56,904 nt of DNA from an uncultured Roseicyclus sp. (GCA_937139335.1 CAKZPN010000001.1:1-56904); one strand, 5' to 3'; counted from the stretch's first letter, positions 36,757 to 46,120 are shown. A program made the numbers and translations. The notes: generated by a model not told the origin, from the letters alone.

Positions 36757-37699
36757 ACCGGACCCGTGGATCGAGTTTGGCGATCACCAGATCGGAGATC
36801 AGGTTCGAGAGCGCGTAGACCACTGCCAGCACCAGCGTGATCGCCTGGATGACCGGCAGGTCCCGGTTCTGGAGCGCGTAGATCAGCAGGCGGCCAAGGC
36901 CCGGCCAGGCGAAGATCTCCTCCACAACGATGATACCGCCCAGCAGATAGCCTATGTCGAGCGATATCACCGCGACGGCCGGCGCAAGCGAATTGGGCAG
37001 TGTGTGGCGCCAGATCACCCGACGCTCGCTCAGGCCCTTCAGCCGCGCCGCGCGCACGTAGTCGGATGACAGGACCTCGGACATCTCCGAGCGCACCTGG
37101 CGTGAAATATGCGCCATCAGGACGAGGCCTAGCGTCGCGACCGGCAGGACGGCGTGATCGAGAAAGCCCAGGAAATCCTCGGTCGGGTCGACAAAACCCC
37201 CAGCTGGAAAGATCGTGTTCGCGGGGCTTGCGAACAGAACCAGGAGAAGCGTCGCCGTCACGAACTCTGGCAGCGCGGTCCCAACGTAGGAAAACAACCC
37301 GATCAGCGTGTCATAGATGGTACCCCGCTTGATGGCCGCAACGGCACCAAGCGGGATCGAGATGATGGTGACGGCCGCCAGTGCGATACCGGCCAGCCAC
37401 ATGGAGTTGATGAACGCACTTCCCACAACCTGCGACACCGGCAGACCAAGGCGCAGCGACATTCCGAAATCGCCGCGGATGACCCCTCCGACCCAATCGA
37501 AGTATTGCACGACGAGGGGCCGGTCGAGACCAAGCTGGCGTTCAAGCGCAGCGAGGTTCTCGGCCGTCGCATTCTCGCCCAGGATCATCAGCGCCGCATT
37601 GCCAGGCAGCACATTGGTGATCGCGAAGACCGCGACCGTGACGATGGCCATGACAACCAGCACCGCGCCCAGACGGTGGATCAGGTAAGACAGGTTCAT
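36749..37699 (-). CDS. ABC transporter permease, DppB type
   Basis: The 316-residue membrane protein begins with a transmembrane helix (LGAVLVVMAIVTVAVFAITN) and the VLPGNAALMILGENATAENL segment. The LGLDRPLVVQYFDWV motif and the EAA loop DYVRAARLKGLSERRVIWRH follow, and it ends LDPRVRYA, all family typical. It lies 17 bases behind the binding-protein gene and pairs with the DppC-type permease. Confidence 0.9.
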   Translation of the reverse strand: MNLSYLIHRLGAVLVVMAIVTVAVFAITNVLPGNAALMILGENATAENLAALERQLGLDRPLVVQYFDWVGGVIRGDFGMSLRLGLPVSQVVGSAFINSMWLAGIALAAVTIISIPLGAVAAIKRGTIYDTLIGLFSYVGTALPEFVTATLLLVLFASPANTIFPAGGFVDPTEDFLGFLDHAVLPVATLGLVLMAHISRQVRSEMSEVLSSDYVRAARLKGLSERRVIWRHTLPNSLAPAVAVISLDIGYLLGGIIVVEEIFAWPGLGRLLIYALQNRDLPVIQAITLVLAVVYALSNLISDLVIAKLDPRVRYA

Positions 37700-37716
37700 G
37701 CTCTACCTTCTCGGGT

Positions 37717-39252
37717 CTAGCCGTCGAGCCAGACGTTCTCTATGTAGAAGTAGCGAGAGATCGGTGCGACCTGCCAGTTGTGCGTCTCGGTGCTGCTGGC
37801 GGTCAGGACGTCCTCGAAGAACGGCACGATGTAGGGCCTGTCTTCGAGCTCCAGCGCCTGGGCCTCCGAATAGATCCGCGCCCGCTCTGCCTCGTCTGTC
37901 GTGGATCGGCCAGCCTCGATCAAGGCGTCAAAGGCGTCATTCTTCCATTCGCTGTCCTGATAGGCGGCGTCAGAGGTCAGCAACAGGTTGTAGGTTGCGT
38001 CGATCGTCGGCTGCATGCCCCAGTAGCCGATGTAGAAGGGTCCCTGCATCCACACGTTCGCCAAGTAAGTGTCGTGCGGCATTGTCTCGATTTCGAGATC
38101 GAAGCCCGCGGCGGCGGCGGTCTGCTGCATGACGATTGCGGTTTGCGACCGGATGGCGGGGCGGTCCGAGGCGACGAGCGTCAGGCTGAGGCCGTCGGGA
38201 TAACCCGCCTCGGCCAGAAGCGCGCGGGCGCCTTCGGGATCGTAGGAGATTTCGGGCTTTTCGGTGGCGTACTCCAATTCGGGCGCGACGATGCTGTCAT
38301 AGGCCGGCCGACCCAGACCCTCGAGAATAATGTCGACCATCAACTGACGGTCGACCGCCATCGAGAACGCCCTGCGCACGCGCACATCGTTCCAAGGTTC
38401 CGCATCTTGGCGCATCACGACGCAGACATAGCGGCCGGAATTAACGCGCTGCGCCTCGATCCCGGCACTTGCGGCGATGCGCTCGTAGTCGGCCTGCTGA
38501 ACCGTCAGCATCACGTCGGTTGCACCGGACAGGAAGTTCGCGGTTTCGGCAGCGAGGTCGGGGAACAGCATCATCTCGACGGCGTCGAGATAGGGACGCC
38601 CTTCAACGAAATAGTCCTCGTTCTTGACCATCCGCACGATGCGAGCGCTGTCGTAGGTTTCCAGCTTGAAGGGACCTGTGCCGTTGGCCTGCGTCTCGAG
38701 CGCCGTCAGATCGCCCAAGGCGGCACGCGAGATGATGCAGGCGTTGGAGTGGGCAGTCGAATAGGGGAAGTCCGCGAAGGGAGCCGCCAAGGAAAAGCGC
38801 ACCGTCAGGTCGTCGACCGCCTCAACCGACTCGATCATGTCGAGGACCGAAGTCGCCGAGGACGGCACGTCGGGGTTCAGGATCGCCTCGTAGGTCGCGA
38901 CCACGTCGTCAGCCGTTAGCGGCGAGCCGTCGTGAAAGGTTACGCCTTCACGCAGGTGGAAGGTGAATTCGGTCGCGTCGGGAGACGCTTCCCAGCTTTC
39001 GGCCAGGTCCGGCTGCGGCTGGCTGTCGAAGCCGATCCGGGTCAGGCGCGAATAGATCATGTCGATGCACGGGTATTCGGCCGGGCCGGACAGGATCAGC
39101 GGGTTCAGCGTCGCGATCCGGGTCGAGTGGCTGATCTTCAGCGTGCCACCCGAAACAGGGCCAGACGATTGGGCGAAGGACAGGTTCGGCAGGGCTGCCG
39201 TTGCGGCCATGCCTATCAGGACATGCCGGCGCTTCAGGGTGAGAAAGCTCAT
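37717..39252 (-). CDS. ABC transporter substrate-binding protein, family 5
   Basis: The 511-residue periplasmic protein has a signal peptide with a twin-arginine-like motif (LKRRHVLIGMAATAALPN) followed by the SBP_bac_5 fold: GGTLKISHSTRIATLNPL, LAESWEASPDATEFTFHL, EGVTFHDGSPLTADDV and DVRVRRAFSMAVDR. Family 5 proteins bind peptides, opines and other amino-acid conjugates. It is the second gene of the minus-strand operon, 73 bases after M24 paralogue 2. The flanking creatinase-like enzymes suggest a ligand with an amide, amidine or lactam bond. Confidence 0.9.
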   Translation of the reverse strand: MSFLTLKRRHVLIGMAATAALPNLSFAQSSGPVSGGTLKISHSTRIATLNPLILSGPAEYPCIDMIYSRLTRIGFDSQPQPDLAESWEASPDATEFTFHLREGVTFHDGSPLTADDVVATYEAILNPDVPSSATSVLDMIESVEAVDDLTVRFSLAAPFADFPYSTAHSNACIISRAALGDLTALETQANGTGPFKLETYDSARIVRMVKNEDYFVEGRPYLDAVEMMLFPDLAAETANFLSGATDVMLTVQQADYERIAASAGIEAQRVNSGRYVCVVMRQDAEPWNDVRVRRAFSMAVDRQLMVDIILEGLGRPAYDSIVAPELEYATEKPEISYDPEGARALLAEAGYPDGLSLTLVASDRPAIRSQTAIVMQQTAAAAGFDLEIETMPHDTYLANVWMQGPFYIGYWGMQPTIDATYNLLLTSDAAYQDSEWKNDAFDALIEAGRSTTDEAERARIYSEAQALELEDRPYIVPFFEDVLTASSTETHNWQVAPISRYFYIENVWLDG

Positions 39253-39325
39253 GTTAGACTCTCCTGGTGGGGTGTGCCCTCGTGGGGCGGTGTCCGGGGT
39301 TATGTCTCCCCGTTGAGTAAAGGTA

Positions 39326-40483
39326 TCAGGCGATGACGGTCAGATCGTCGGGCAGGCCGGTCAGCAACTCGGGCGCGCCGTCGGTCACGAGAAAGGTGTG
39401 GCCGACGCCCATTGCGAGGCCGCTGTCCTGCACCCCGTTCATCACGTGGTAGAACAGCGTCATGCCGGGCTCGCACACGGTCGCGTTGCCGGAATAGATC
39501 ATCGGGGGCACGTCCATGGAGGTCGGCGCGTAGCCGATGCCGACGGAATAGCCCGTTGCGCCATAACGTGACGCGGCATAGCCCGCGCGGTCAAGGTTGT
39601 CGGCATAGCAATCGAAGATCTCGCCCAGCGTCGTGCCGGGGCGGGCCATCTCGGTCATCTTCGCCAGAGTTTCGCGCGCCACGTCGTACATGCGGCGCTG
39701 TTCGTCGCGCAGCTCGCCCAGAACGATCAGCCACTCGGTCTTGACGTTGTAGTGGCGCAAAGGGACCGGGTACTCGACGAGGATCTGGTCGTCCTCAGCG
39801 AGCGGGCGAGGGTTCGTCACACCGCGCCCGAATACCGCTCGTTCACCGGAATTGAAGATTGGCGCGTTGGGCGGCATGTCGGCTCCGTCGCCGAGGATCG
39901 AGGCGAGGTAGGCAGCCTTCAGTTCGCTGTCGAGAATGCCGGGGCGCGCGGTCTCGATCACCCTGTCGAGCGAGCGGTCGCAGATCTTGCCGGCCTTGCG
40001 CATGATCTCGATTTCCGCGGGCGATTTCACGAGCCGCAGCTTGCGGATCAGGTGGCTGTCGTCTTCCAGCTTGCACCAGTCGCCAAAGGTGGTCTGGCAG
40101 CGCCACAGGTTCCAGCCGGTCAGCCCGTGCGTATTCAACTCAATGGCGACGCGCGCGCCCTTAAGGTCATGCTCGTCGAGAATGGCCTTGAGATCGGCGG
40201 CTGGGTTCGCATCATCGGCGTCCCACCAGATCCGCACGTCTTCAATGGTCGAGGTCATGCGCGCCTGCAACAGGTCGGGGCGCCGGGTGAGCAGCACGAT
40301 CGGCCGGTCGTCCGCCGTGACCAACGCACATTGGAAGAAGACGAAGCCGCCGCTGTCGTAGCCGGTGAGCCAAAACAGGCTTTCCTGCGAGAACACGAGC
40401 ATTGCATCGACGCCGCGCCGTTTCAGTTCGGCCCGGAACCGGGCCTGACGGTCCAGCAGTTCGGACCGGTCGAATGGCAACAT
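39326..40483 (-). CDS. Creatinase-fold (M24-like) hydrolase, paralogue 2
   Basis: The 385-residue protein shares the motif order of paralogue 1 (VFSQESLFWLTGYDSGGFVFF, DVRIWWDADDANP, LRLVKSPAEIEIM, DVPPMIYSGN, GVGHTFLV). The metallopeptidase metal positions are replaced: EDDQILVEYPVPLRHYN has Glu237 and His244, with RHY where paralogue 1 has RYH, and no second Asp. ATG 40483 is preferred; an in-frame TTG at 40504 has a possible AGGAT site. It is the first gene of the minus-strand operon and lies next to the GGTATACC operator at 40571. Confidence 0.83.
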   Translation of the reverse strand: MLPFDRSELLDRQARFRAELKRRGVDAMLVFSQESLFWLTGYDSGGFVFFQCALVTADDRPIVLLTRRPDLLQARMTSTIEDVRIWWDADDANPAADLKAILDEHDLKGARVAIELNTHGLTGWNLWRCQTTFGDWCKLEDDSHLIRKLRLVKSPAEIEIMRKAGKICDRSLDRVIETARPGILDSELKAAYLASILGDGADMPPNAPIFNSGERAVFGRGVTNPRPLAEDDQILVEYPVPLRHYNVKTEWLIVLGELRDEQRRMYDVARETLAKMTEMARPGTTLGEIFDCYADNLDRAGYAASRYGATGYSVGIGYAPTSMDVPPMIYSGNATVCEPGMTLFYHVMNGVQDSGLAMGVGHTFLVTDGAPELLTGLPDDLTVIA

Positions 40484-40555
40484 GCTTTGGGCTGCGAAAG
40501 ACAACGCTGGATCCTGTCGTATCTGGGCAAAATGGTCGCGACTCGGTCTGCAAGG

Positions 40556-40588
40556 TTGACACTAGGAGACTGGTATACCATTAGTCAA
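40556..40588. promoter_or_regulatory. GntR operator TGGTATACCA in a divergent promoter region
   Basis: A perfect 10-base palindrome, TGGTATACCA, lies at 40571-40580. It is framed by TTGACA (40556-40561, plus strand) and AGTCAA (40583-40588, a TTGACT -35 box on the minus strand with a weak TAGTGT -10 after 18 bases). The site separates the M24/Dpp operon (minus) from the gntR operon (plus), so it could control both. The same core recurs at 46188, 49202 and 49252. Confidence 0.75.
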
Positions 40589-40730
40589 CCATTGGAATCG
40601 AATTTGCATATGGCCAGCTATGGCGGTACGGATACAACATGACTTTTCGCCTGCTGCGGCCGAGAAAACAGGTTCACCATCCGCCCGTCGCCCCTAAAAG
40701 CGGCGATAAACGGACGGACCCAAAGGGGAT

Positions 40731-41384
40731 ATGATGCTGAACGCTCCAGACAAGAGGCTCGCGTTGCAAGCGTACGAGGAAATCTTGCGGCTGATTCAGA
40801 CCGGCGCGGCCCAGCCGGGCGAGATCGTGACCGAGCGTCGCCTCGCGGAACGTCTGTCGATGTCGCGCACCCCGATCCGCGACGCACTCCTGATGCTGGA
40901 GTCTGAAGGGCTGTTGATCCGGCAGGGCAGCCGCGGCCTGCAGATCAAGCAGATGCGGATCGAGGAATACATGGACAGCCTGCAGATCCGGATGCTCCTG
41001 GAACCTCCCGTGGCCCGGATGACAGCCGGCAAGATGCCCGCCTCGAAGATCCGCGATCTGCGCGCTGCCCTTACGAATCTGCTTGCGAGCCCCGAATCCG
41101 AGGCCGACCGTGAACTGGTCCGGGGTGTGGACGAAGAACTTCACGGCGGATTGGCACTGGCCGCGGGCAACCCGCAACTGGCCCAGATCATCCAGACCCT
41201 GCGTCGTCAAACCCAGATCTTCGATCTCCGCGCCATGCCCGAACGGCTGGAGGAGACCTGCAACGAACATCTCCGCCTGCTCGACGCGGTTGAGGCGGGC
41301 GACGGTGCGGCGGCTGAACGGGCGATGATGGAGCACCTACAATGCGTGCGCGACAGCATCATCGCAAAGTTGACCCGCCGATGA
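40731..41384 (+). CDS. GntR family regulator (FCD type), probable regulator of the GGTATACC sites
   Basis: The 217-residue protein has a winged helix-turn-helix (VTERRLAERLSMSRTPIRDALLMLESEGLL, about residues 32-62) and an FCD helical ligand domain with DEELHGGLALAAGNP and ETCNEHLRLLDAV supplying candidate metal residues. FCD GntR regulators typically bind palindromes close to TGGTATACCA, which is present 150 bases upstream. ATG 40731 or 40734 may be used; 40734 is better spaced from AAAGGGG. It is followed by four genes, each overlapping the previous by ATGA. Confidence 0.88.
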   Translation: MMLNAPDKRLALQAYEEILRLIQTGAAQPGEIVTERRLAERLSMSRTPIRDALLMLESEGLLIRQGSRGLQIKQMRIEEYMDSLQIRMLLEPPVARMTAGKMPASKIRDLRAALTNLLASPESEADRELVRGVDEELHGGLALAAGNPQLAQIIQTLRRQTQIFDLRAMPERLEETCNEHLRLLDAVEAGDGAAAERAMMEHLQCVRDSIIAKLTRR

Positions 41385-42727
41385 GGCCGGGAGCCACATC
41401 AAGCGCCGGCGTGCAGTCGGACGACGCCCCGTTTTTGAAGGACGGTGCGCCCGCACCTGACATCGCGCTGGCCGAACGTCTCTTCATCGAACTGCGCGAG
41501 CGTACCGGCGAGGGTCGCCCCGACCGCGGTGTAACTCGCGCCTCCTACGGGCTGGGGGAACAGATCGCGCACGACATCGTCCAGCGCGAGGCACGTCGGC
41601 TCGGACTGCTCTGCGCGATCGACGCCGCCTGCAATCTCTACATTTCGCTCGATGGGCGTGAACCCGGCCCCGCCATCATCATCGGCTCGCACCTCGATTC
41701 CGTCCCGAAGGGCGGCAATTTCGACGGTGCCGCTGGCGTCCTGGTGGGTCTTGCCGTGGCGGCGGGCTTCGTCCGGGCCGGCCAGCGCCCTGCGAGGGAC
41801 CTCATCGTATTCGGCATCCGGGCCGAGGAAAGCACTTGGTTCGGGGCATCCTACATCGGTAGCCGCGCGGCCTTTGGCAAACTGACTGGCACCGAGCTCG
41901 ATACCGTCGCGCGCACCAGCGACCGTGTGCTGCTGGGCGCCGCGATCGCCTCCGCGGGTGGTGACCCCGTCGCGCTGCATGCCGGGCGGCCGCATCTTGA
42001 CGCAGCCCGCATCGCGGCCTTCATCGAGCCGCATATCGAACAGGGTCCGGTGCTGGTCGGCGAAGGCCGCGCGCTGGGCATCGTGACCGGCATCCGCGGC
42101 AGTTTCCGCTACCGCCACGCCCGCTGCGACGGCCAGTATTCCCATTCCGGCGCAACGCCCCGCAGCCACCGCAACGATGCAGTGCTCGCTACGGCGCATC
42201 TGGCCGTGGCGCTTGACGGCCTGTGGAAACAGCATGGCGCTGCTGGCCACGACTTGTCCGTGACCTTCGGCCAGTTTGCGACGGACCGTGAACAGGCGGC
42301 ATTTTCTAAGGTTGCGGGCCGCGTCGATTTCTCGATCGACGTGCGCAGCGAAGACCCGGCGACTCTGGATCTCGTGCGGGAGGATCTCCTGCGCACGGTG
42401 GCCGGTCTCGAATTGGAATTCGGGGTCAAGTTTTCGCTCGGCGAGGAGACAGGCAGCCAGCCGGCGCACATGGACAAGGCTTTGATCGCGCAGCTGAGTG
42501 ACGTCGCGCAAGTGCAGGGCGTGGATGCCCGCCCGATGCCGTGCGGCGCGGGCCATGATGCGGCGGTCTTCGCGCAGAACGGTGTCCCGACGGCGATGAT
42601 CTTCATCCGCAACCGCAACGGCAGCCACAATCCGCACGAAGCCATGGAGATCGAGGATTTCGCCCGCGCGGCCGAGCTGTTGGCGGCGTTCTGCCATGCA
42701 GGGCCCAAAACCCCGCGAACCCCATGA
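41381..42727 (+). CDS. Hydantoinase/carbamoylase family amidohydrolase (HyuC/AllC type, M20)
   Basis: The 448-residue protein belongs to the N-carbamoyl-amino-acid/allantoate/ureidopropionate amidohydrolases. Motifs are IIGSHLDSVPKGGNFDGAAGV (metal ligands), RAEESTWFGASYIGS (catalytic EE), FIEPHIEQGPVL, SHSGATPRSHRNDAV in the lid, CGAGHDAAVFA and NRNGSHNPHE. It splits N-carbamoyl or ureido groups, releasing ammonia and carbon dioxide or urea-type products. ATG 41381 overlaps the regulator stop. It is immediately followed by a dehydrogenase and PxpB, so it probably opens a ring-derived carbamoyl or amide intermediate. Confidence 0.88.
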   Translation: MRPGATSSAGVQSDDAPFLKDGAPAPDIALAERLFIELRERTGEGRPDRGVTRASYGLGEQIAHDIVQREARRLGLLCAIDAACNLYISLDGREPGPAIIIGSHLDSVPKGGNFDGAAGVLVGLAVAAGFVRAGQRPARDLIVFGIRAEESTWFGASYIGSRAAFGKLTGTELDTVARTSDRVLLGAAIASAGGDPVALHAGRPHLDAARIAAFIEPHIEQGPVLVGEGRALGIVTGIRGSFRYRHARCDGQYSHSGATPRSHRNDAVLATAHLAVALDGLWKQHGAAGHDLSVTFGQFATDREQAAFSKVAGRVDFSIDVRSEDPATLDLVREDLLRTVAGLELEFGVKFSLGEETGSQPAHMDKALIAQLSDVAQVQGVDARPMPCGAGHDAAVFAQNGVPTAMIFIRNRNGSHNPHEAMEIEDFARAAELLAAFCHAGPKTPRTP

Positions 42728-43641
42728 CATGTGTGATCGTCCAGCCGATCCACGAAGCCGGACTCAACGTGCTTCGTGCCGCTGGGATCGAGGCGCTCAT
42801 CGCGCCCTCGACCGATCTAGCGGACCTTGCGCCGCTGCTGTCTGGCGCCAGAGCGGTGGTCACCCGGAACTGGGGATTTCCGGCGGAAGCCGTGGCACTC
42901 TCGCCACGTCTTGAGGTCGTGGGCGTTCATGGCGCGGGAATCGATCGGATTGCTCAAGACGCTTTGACCGCTAGGGGCATCGCTCTGGTAAGCACACCGG
43001 GCGCGAACGCACAAAGCGTCGCAGAGCACGCGCTCGGACTGATGCTCTCGGTCGCGCGCGGCATCCCCGCCGGGGACGAGGCGATGCGCGCAGGCGATTT
43101 CGGGTTCCGCGAGAGGTTCCGGGGTATGGAACTCTCCGGCCTCTGCCTCGGTCTCTGGGGTTGGGGGGGCGTGTCGCGCGTCTTCGCGCCGATGGCGCAG
43201 GCGCTCGGCATGGAGGTGCTTGTCTTTTCCGGGCACGCCGACGCAGGGGACCTTGCCGCGCGGCGCATCTCGCGCGCGGAGTCGCTGGACGAGTTGCTGG
43301 CCAATGCCGACGTGCTGTCGCTCCACGGCCGGCCGGGGGCAGGTCCCGTGCTTGGCGCGGCCGAGATCAGCCGGATGCGCGCCGCCGCGATCCTCGTCAA
43401 CACCGCGCGCGGCGCGCTGGTTGAAGAGGCGGCTCTGGCCGATGCCCTGCGGGCCGGGCGGTTGTTCGGTGCCGGCCTCGACGTTCTATCCATCGAGCCG
43501 CCGCGCCCGGACACACCGCTCGCCGGTTGCCCGCGCCTGGTCCTGACGCCCCATGTCGGCGGCACGACCGAGGCGGCGCTGAGGCGCACCGCGCAGGAGG
43601 TCGCCCGTCGCGTTGTCTCGGTACTGGGCCGAGCGCGATGA
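42724..43641 (+). CDS. D-isomer-specific 2-hydroxyacid dehydrogenase
   Basis: The 305-residue protein has the catalytic Arg in VNTARGALVEE, Glu in LSIEPPRPDT and His in TPHVGGTTEAAL. The nucleotide-binding loop reads LGLWGWGGVSRVFAP, where the third glycine of GxGxxG is Ser, a minor departure. It interconverts a 2-hydroxy acid and a 2-oxo acid with NAD(P). Four-base overlaps on both sides place it firmly in the operon between the amidohydrolase and 5-oxoprolinase subunit B. Confidence 0.83.
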   Translation: MTCVIVQPIHEAGLNVLRAAGIEALIAPSTDLADLAPLLSGARAVVTRNWGFPAEAVALSPRLEVVGVHGAGIDRIAQDALTARGIALVSTPGANAQSVAEHALGLMLSVARGIPAGDEAMRAGDFGFRERFRGMELSGLCLGLWGWGGVSRVFAPMAQALGMEVLVFSGHADAGDLAARRISRAESLDELLANADVLSLHGRPGAGPVLGAAEISRMRAAAILVNTARGALVEEAALADALRAGRLFGAGLDVLSIEPPRPDTPLAGCPRLVLTPHVGGTTEAALRRTAQEVARRVVSVLGRAR

Positions 43642-44372
43642 CCGACAGGCCGCGCCTTTTGCCGTGTGGCGATGCGGCTCTGTCAGTGGATTTCGGCAAC
43701 GTCATCTCGATCGCGGTGAACCGCCGGGTGCATGCGCTCGCCGCGGCACTTGGCGCGGCGGATCTTGCCGGGGTGATCGAGACGGTGCCGACTTACCGTG
43801 CCCTCACCGTACATTTCGACCCGCTGGTGCTGCCGCCCGACTTGCTCGAGCGCACCGTGCAAGGCCTTCTCGACCACGGGGACGCCACCGTGCAACCCGC
43901 GCGGCGCTGGCATGTCCCAGCCGTGTTCGGCGGCGCGTTCGGCGTGGACCTCGATGCCTGCGCCAACGCCGCTGGCCTTGACCCGGCGGACTACATCGCG
44001 ACCTTTGTCGCGCCGGTCTACCGCGTGATGATGATTGGGTTCATGCCGGGGTTTTCCTACCTCGCCAACCTCCCCGAGGGCTTCGCGCGTCCAAGGCTGG
44101 CCACGCCGCGCGCGGCTGTCCCCAAAGGGTCGATCAGCATCGGTGGTGCGCAGGCGGCGATCGGCAGCGTCGAGGGGCCGAGCGGCTGGCACCTATTAGG
44201 CCGCACGCCCGCCGTACCGTTTCTGCCGGGCCGCGAGCCGCTATTCCTGTTCGAGCCCGGAGACGAGATCGTTTTCGATCCGGTCTCGGCCTCCGATTGG
44301 GGCGCGCTCGCGGCGGCGGCGGAGCGAGGGGATCCGCTGGTGCGGCTCGTCGAGACAGAGCCACGTCCATGA
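43638..44372 (+). CDS. pxpB: 5-oxoprolinase subunit PxpB (KipI-like)
   Basis: The 244-residue protein shows the PxpB/KipI signatures LLPCGDAALSVDFG, FMPGFSYLANLPEGFARPRLATPRAAVPKGSISIGG and GPSGWHLLGRTP. Bacterial PxpB with PxpC and PxpA forms the ATP-dependent 5-oxoprolinase that opens pyroglutamate to glutamate. KipI/KipA-type domains also occur in urea amidolyase, so related lactam or urea-type substrates are possible. It overlaps pxpC by ATGA. Confidence 0.9.
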   Translation: MTDRPRLLPCGDAALSVDFGNVISIAVNRRVHALAAALGAADLAGVIETVPTYRALTVHFDPLVLPPDLLERTVQGLLDHGDATVQPARRWHVPAVFGGAFGVDLDACANAAGLDPADYIATFVAPVYRVMMIGFMPGFSYLANLPEGFARPRLATPRAAVPKGSISIGGAQAAIGSVEGPSGWHLLGRTPAVPFLPGREPLFLFEPGDEIVFDPVSASDWGALAAAAERGDPLVRLVETEPRP

Positions 44373-45370
44373 CCGGGCTTCTGGTGACGGAAATCGGCCC
44401 CGGTGCTTCAATCCAAGACCATGGCCGCGCCGGCTGGCGCCGCTTCGGAATCTCGACCGCCGGGGCGATGGACCGCCTGAGCCTCGCCATCGCCAATGTC
44501 CTCGTCGGCAACGCGCCCGATGCGGCGGCGATCGAGACCGTTCTCGCCAGTGGCAAATTTCAGGTCGCCGACCATCCTGTGCTGCTGGCCACTTCGGGGC
44601 CGGGCGTGACGCTGGCCATCGACGGACGGGCCATTCCGGCGGGCCAATCGGCCGAGGCGATGCCCGGGCAAACCGCCACCATCTCGGCGGTGCGCGAGGG
44701 CGTTTACGGCTACCTCGCAGTGGCCGGCGGCGTCGACTTCTCCGCCGAAATGGGCAGCCGCGCGTCGCACCGCCGCTCCGGGCTCGGCCCTCCGCCGATC
44801 CGCGTCGGAATGACGGTGCCGGTCGAGGCAGGGGGGGTGTCGCAGCCCTCGCCCCTCCGCCTTGCGACAGTTCCTCACCACGACAGCGGTCCGATCCGCT
44901 TCATCTGGGGTCCGCAAGAGGACTGGTTCGGCGCGGAGGCCCACGACGGGCTGATGGCCAAAGGCTGGACCATCGGCCAGCGCTCCGACCGTATGGGGGT
45001 GTTCCTCGACGGTCCATCCGTCGCCCCCGTTGCGGGGTCCTTGGTCACGGATGGGGTGGTGCCGGGCAGCATCCAGGTGCCCCCGGCGGGCACACCCGTG
45101 ATCCTGATGCGTGACTGCCAGACCACAGGCGGCTACCCCAAGATCGCGACAGTCATCAGCGCCGACCTCGACCGGCTCGCCCAGGTCCGGCCGGGCACGC
45201 CGCTGAACTTCACGGCCGTTTCGCGCGAGGAGGCAATTGAGGCACTCCGCATCGCCCGTGTTATGATTGACGGGCTTCGACCTGAACCGGCGATCCGGCA
45301 GCCCGACACCTCGCGCCTCATGCAGACCAACCTCATCGACGGAGTCTGGGGCGGGTCAGCCCAGGCTTGA
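44369..45370 (+). CDS. pxpC: 5-oxoprolinase subunit PxpC (KipA-like)
   Basis: The 333-residue protein has the biotin-dependent carboxyltransferase-like (AHS2) domain: GPGASIQDHGRAGWRRFGIS, GAMDRLSLAIANVLVGN, YLAVAGGVD, SDRMGVFLDGP, TDGVVPGSIQVPPAGTPVIL and DCQTTGGYPKIATV. It is the catalytic or phosphate-handling partner of PxpB. The start overlaps pxpB (ATGA). Its last 15 bases overlap the 3' end of pxpA on the opposite strand, so the pxp set is split into convergent units. Confidence 0.9.
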   Translation: MTGLLVTEIGPGASIQDHGRAGWRRFGISTAGAMDRLSLAIANVLVGNAPDAAAIETVLASGKFQVADHPVLLATSGPGVTLAIDGRAIPAGQSAEAMPGQTATISAVREGVYGYLAVAGGVDFSAEMGSRASHRRSGLGPPPIRVGMTVPVEAGGVSQPSPLRLATVPHHDSGPIRFIWGPQEDWFGAEAHDGLMAKGWTIGQRSDRMGVFLDGPSVAPVAGSLVTDGVVPGSIQVPPAGTPVILMRDCQTTGGYPKIATVISADLDRLAQVRPGTPLNFTAVSREEAIEALRIARVMIDGLRPEPAIRQPDTSRLMQTNLIDGVWGGSAQA

Positions 45371-46120
45371 CCGGATCGTATAGCCTGCCGCCTCAAGCCC
45401 CGCGCGCAACCGGTTGGCCATTGCCACGGCGCCGGGGCTGTCGCCATGCACGCAGATGCTGTCGATCTCGACCGCCAACTTCGATCCGTCCGTTGCCGTC
45501 AATCGCCGGGTCTCGACCGCCTCGATGACCCGCAACAGCGCGAAGTCGGTATCCTGGATCATCGCGTCGGGCCGGGCACGGGGCGTGAGGTTGAAATCCG
45601 GTGCATAGGTGCGGTCGGCGTATATCTCGTAGATCGGTTTCAGCCCCGCGCGGTCGGATGCGCGCGCGGTGGCCATTCCCGGCATCACCATGAAGGCGAG
45701 GCTGGCATCAACGGCCCGGATCCCGCGCGCCACAGCATCGGCCAGCCCGTCATCGACGGCGCAGGCATTTCCCAGCGCACCGTGGGTCTTCACATGCGTC
45801 GCAGAGTGGCCGGCCAGTGCCGCCAAGGCACCGAAAGCGCCGACTTGGTAGGCGACGAGGTTCTCGATCTCGGACGCGGTCACGCCGGGCAGGGCGCGGC
45901 GTCCGAAGCCGATCAGGTCGGCGTAACCTGGATGCGCGCCGACAGCGACTCTGCGGCTCTTCGCGGCGCCGATCGTCTCGCGCATGGTCTGCGGGTCGCC
46001 CGCGTGCGCACCGCAGGCAATGTTGGCCGTGCTGACGATGTCGAGCATCGCCGCATCGTCGCCCATTTTCCAGGGGCCGTATCCCTCTCCGAGGTCCGCG
46101 TTCAGGTCGAGTGATGTCAT
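45356..46120 (-). CDS. pxpA: 5-oxoprolinase subunit PxpA (LamB/YcsF family)
   Basis: The 254-residue protein has the family N-terminus DLNADLGEGYGPWKMGDDAA, then STANIACGAHAGDP, RVAVGAHPGYADLIGFGRR, HVKTHGALGN and ICVHGDSPGAV. PxpA is the third part of the PxpABC 5-oxoprolinase and is thought to act on the lactam ring. ATG 46120 begins the motif region; upstream sequence is the promoter. It is transcribed toward pxpC from the divergent region holding a GGTATACC operator, so it should be coregulated with the amidotransferase operon. Confidence 0.9.
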   Translation of the reverse strand: MTSLDLNADLGEGYGPWKMGDDAAMLDIVSTANIACGAHAGDPQTMRETIGAAKSRRVAVGAHPGYADLIGFGRRALPGVTASEIENLVAYQVGAFGALAALAGHSATHVKTHGALGNACAVDDGLADAVARGIRAVDASLAFMVMPGMATARASDRAGLKPIYEIYADRTYAPDFNLTPRARPDAMIQDTDFALLRVIEAVETRRLTATDGSKLAVEIDSICVHGDSPGAVAMANRLRAGLEAAGYTIRSSLG

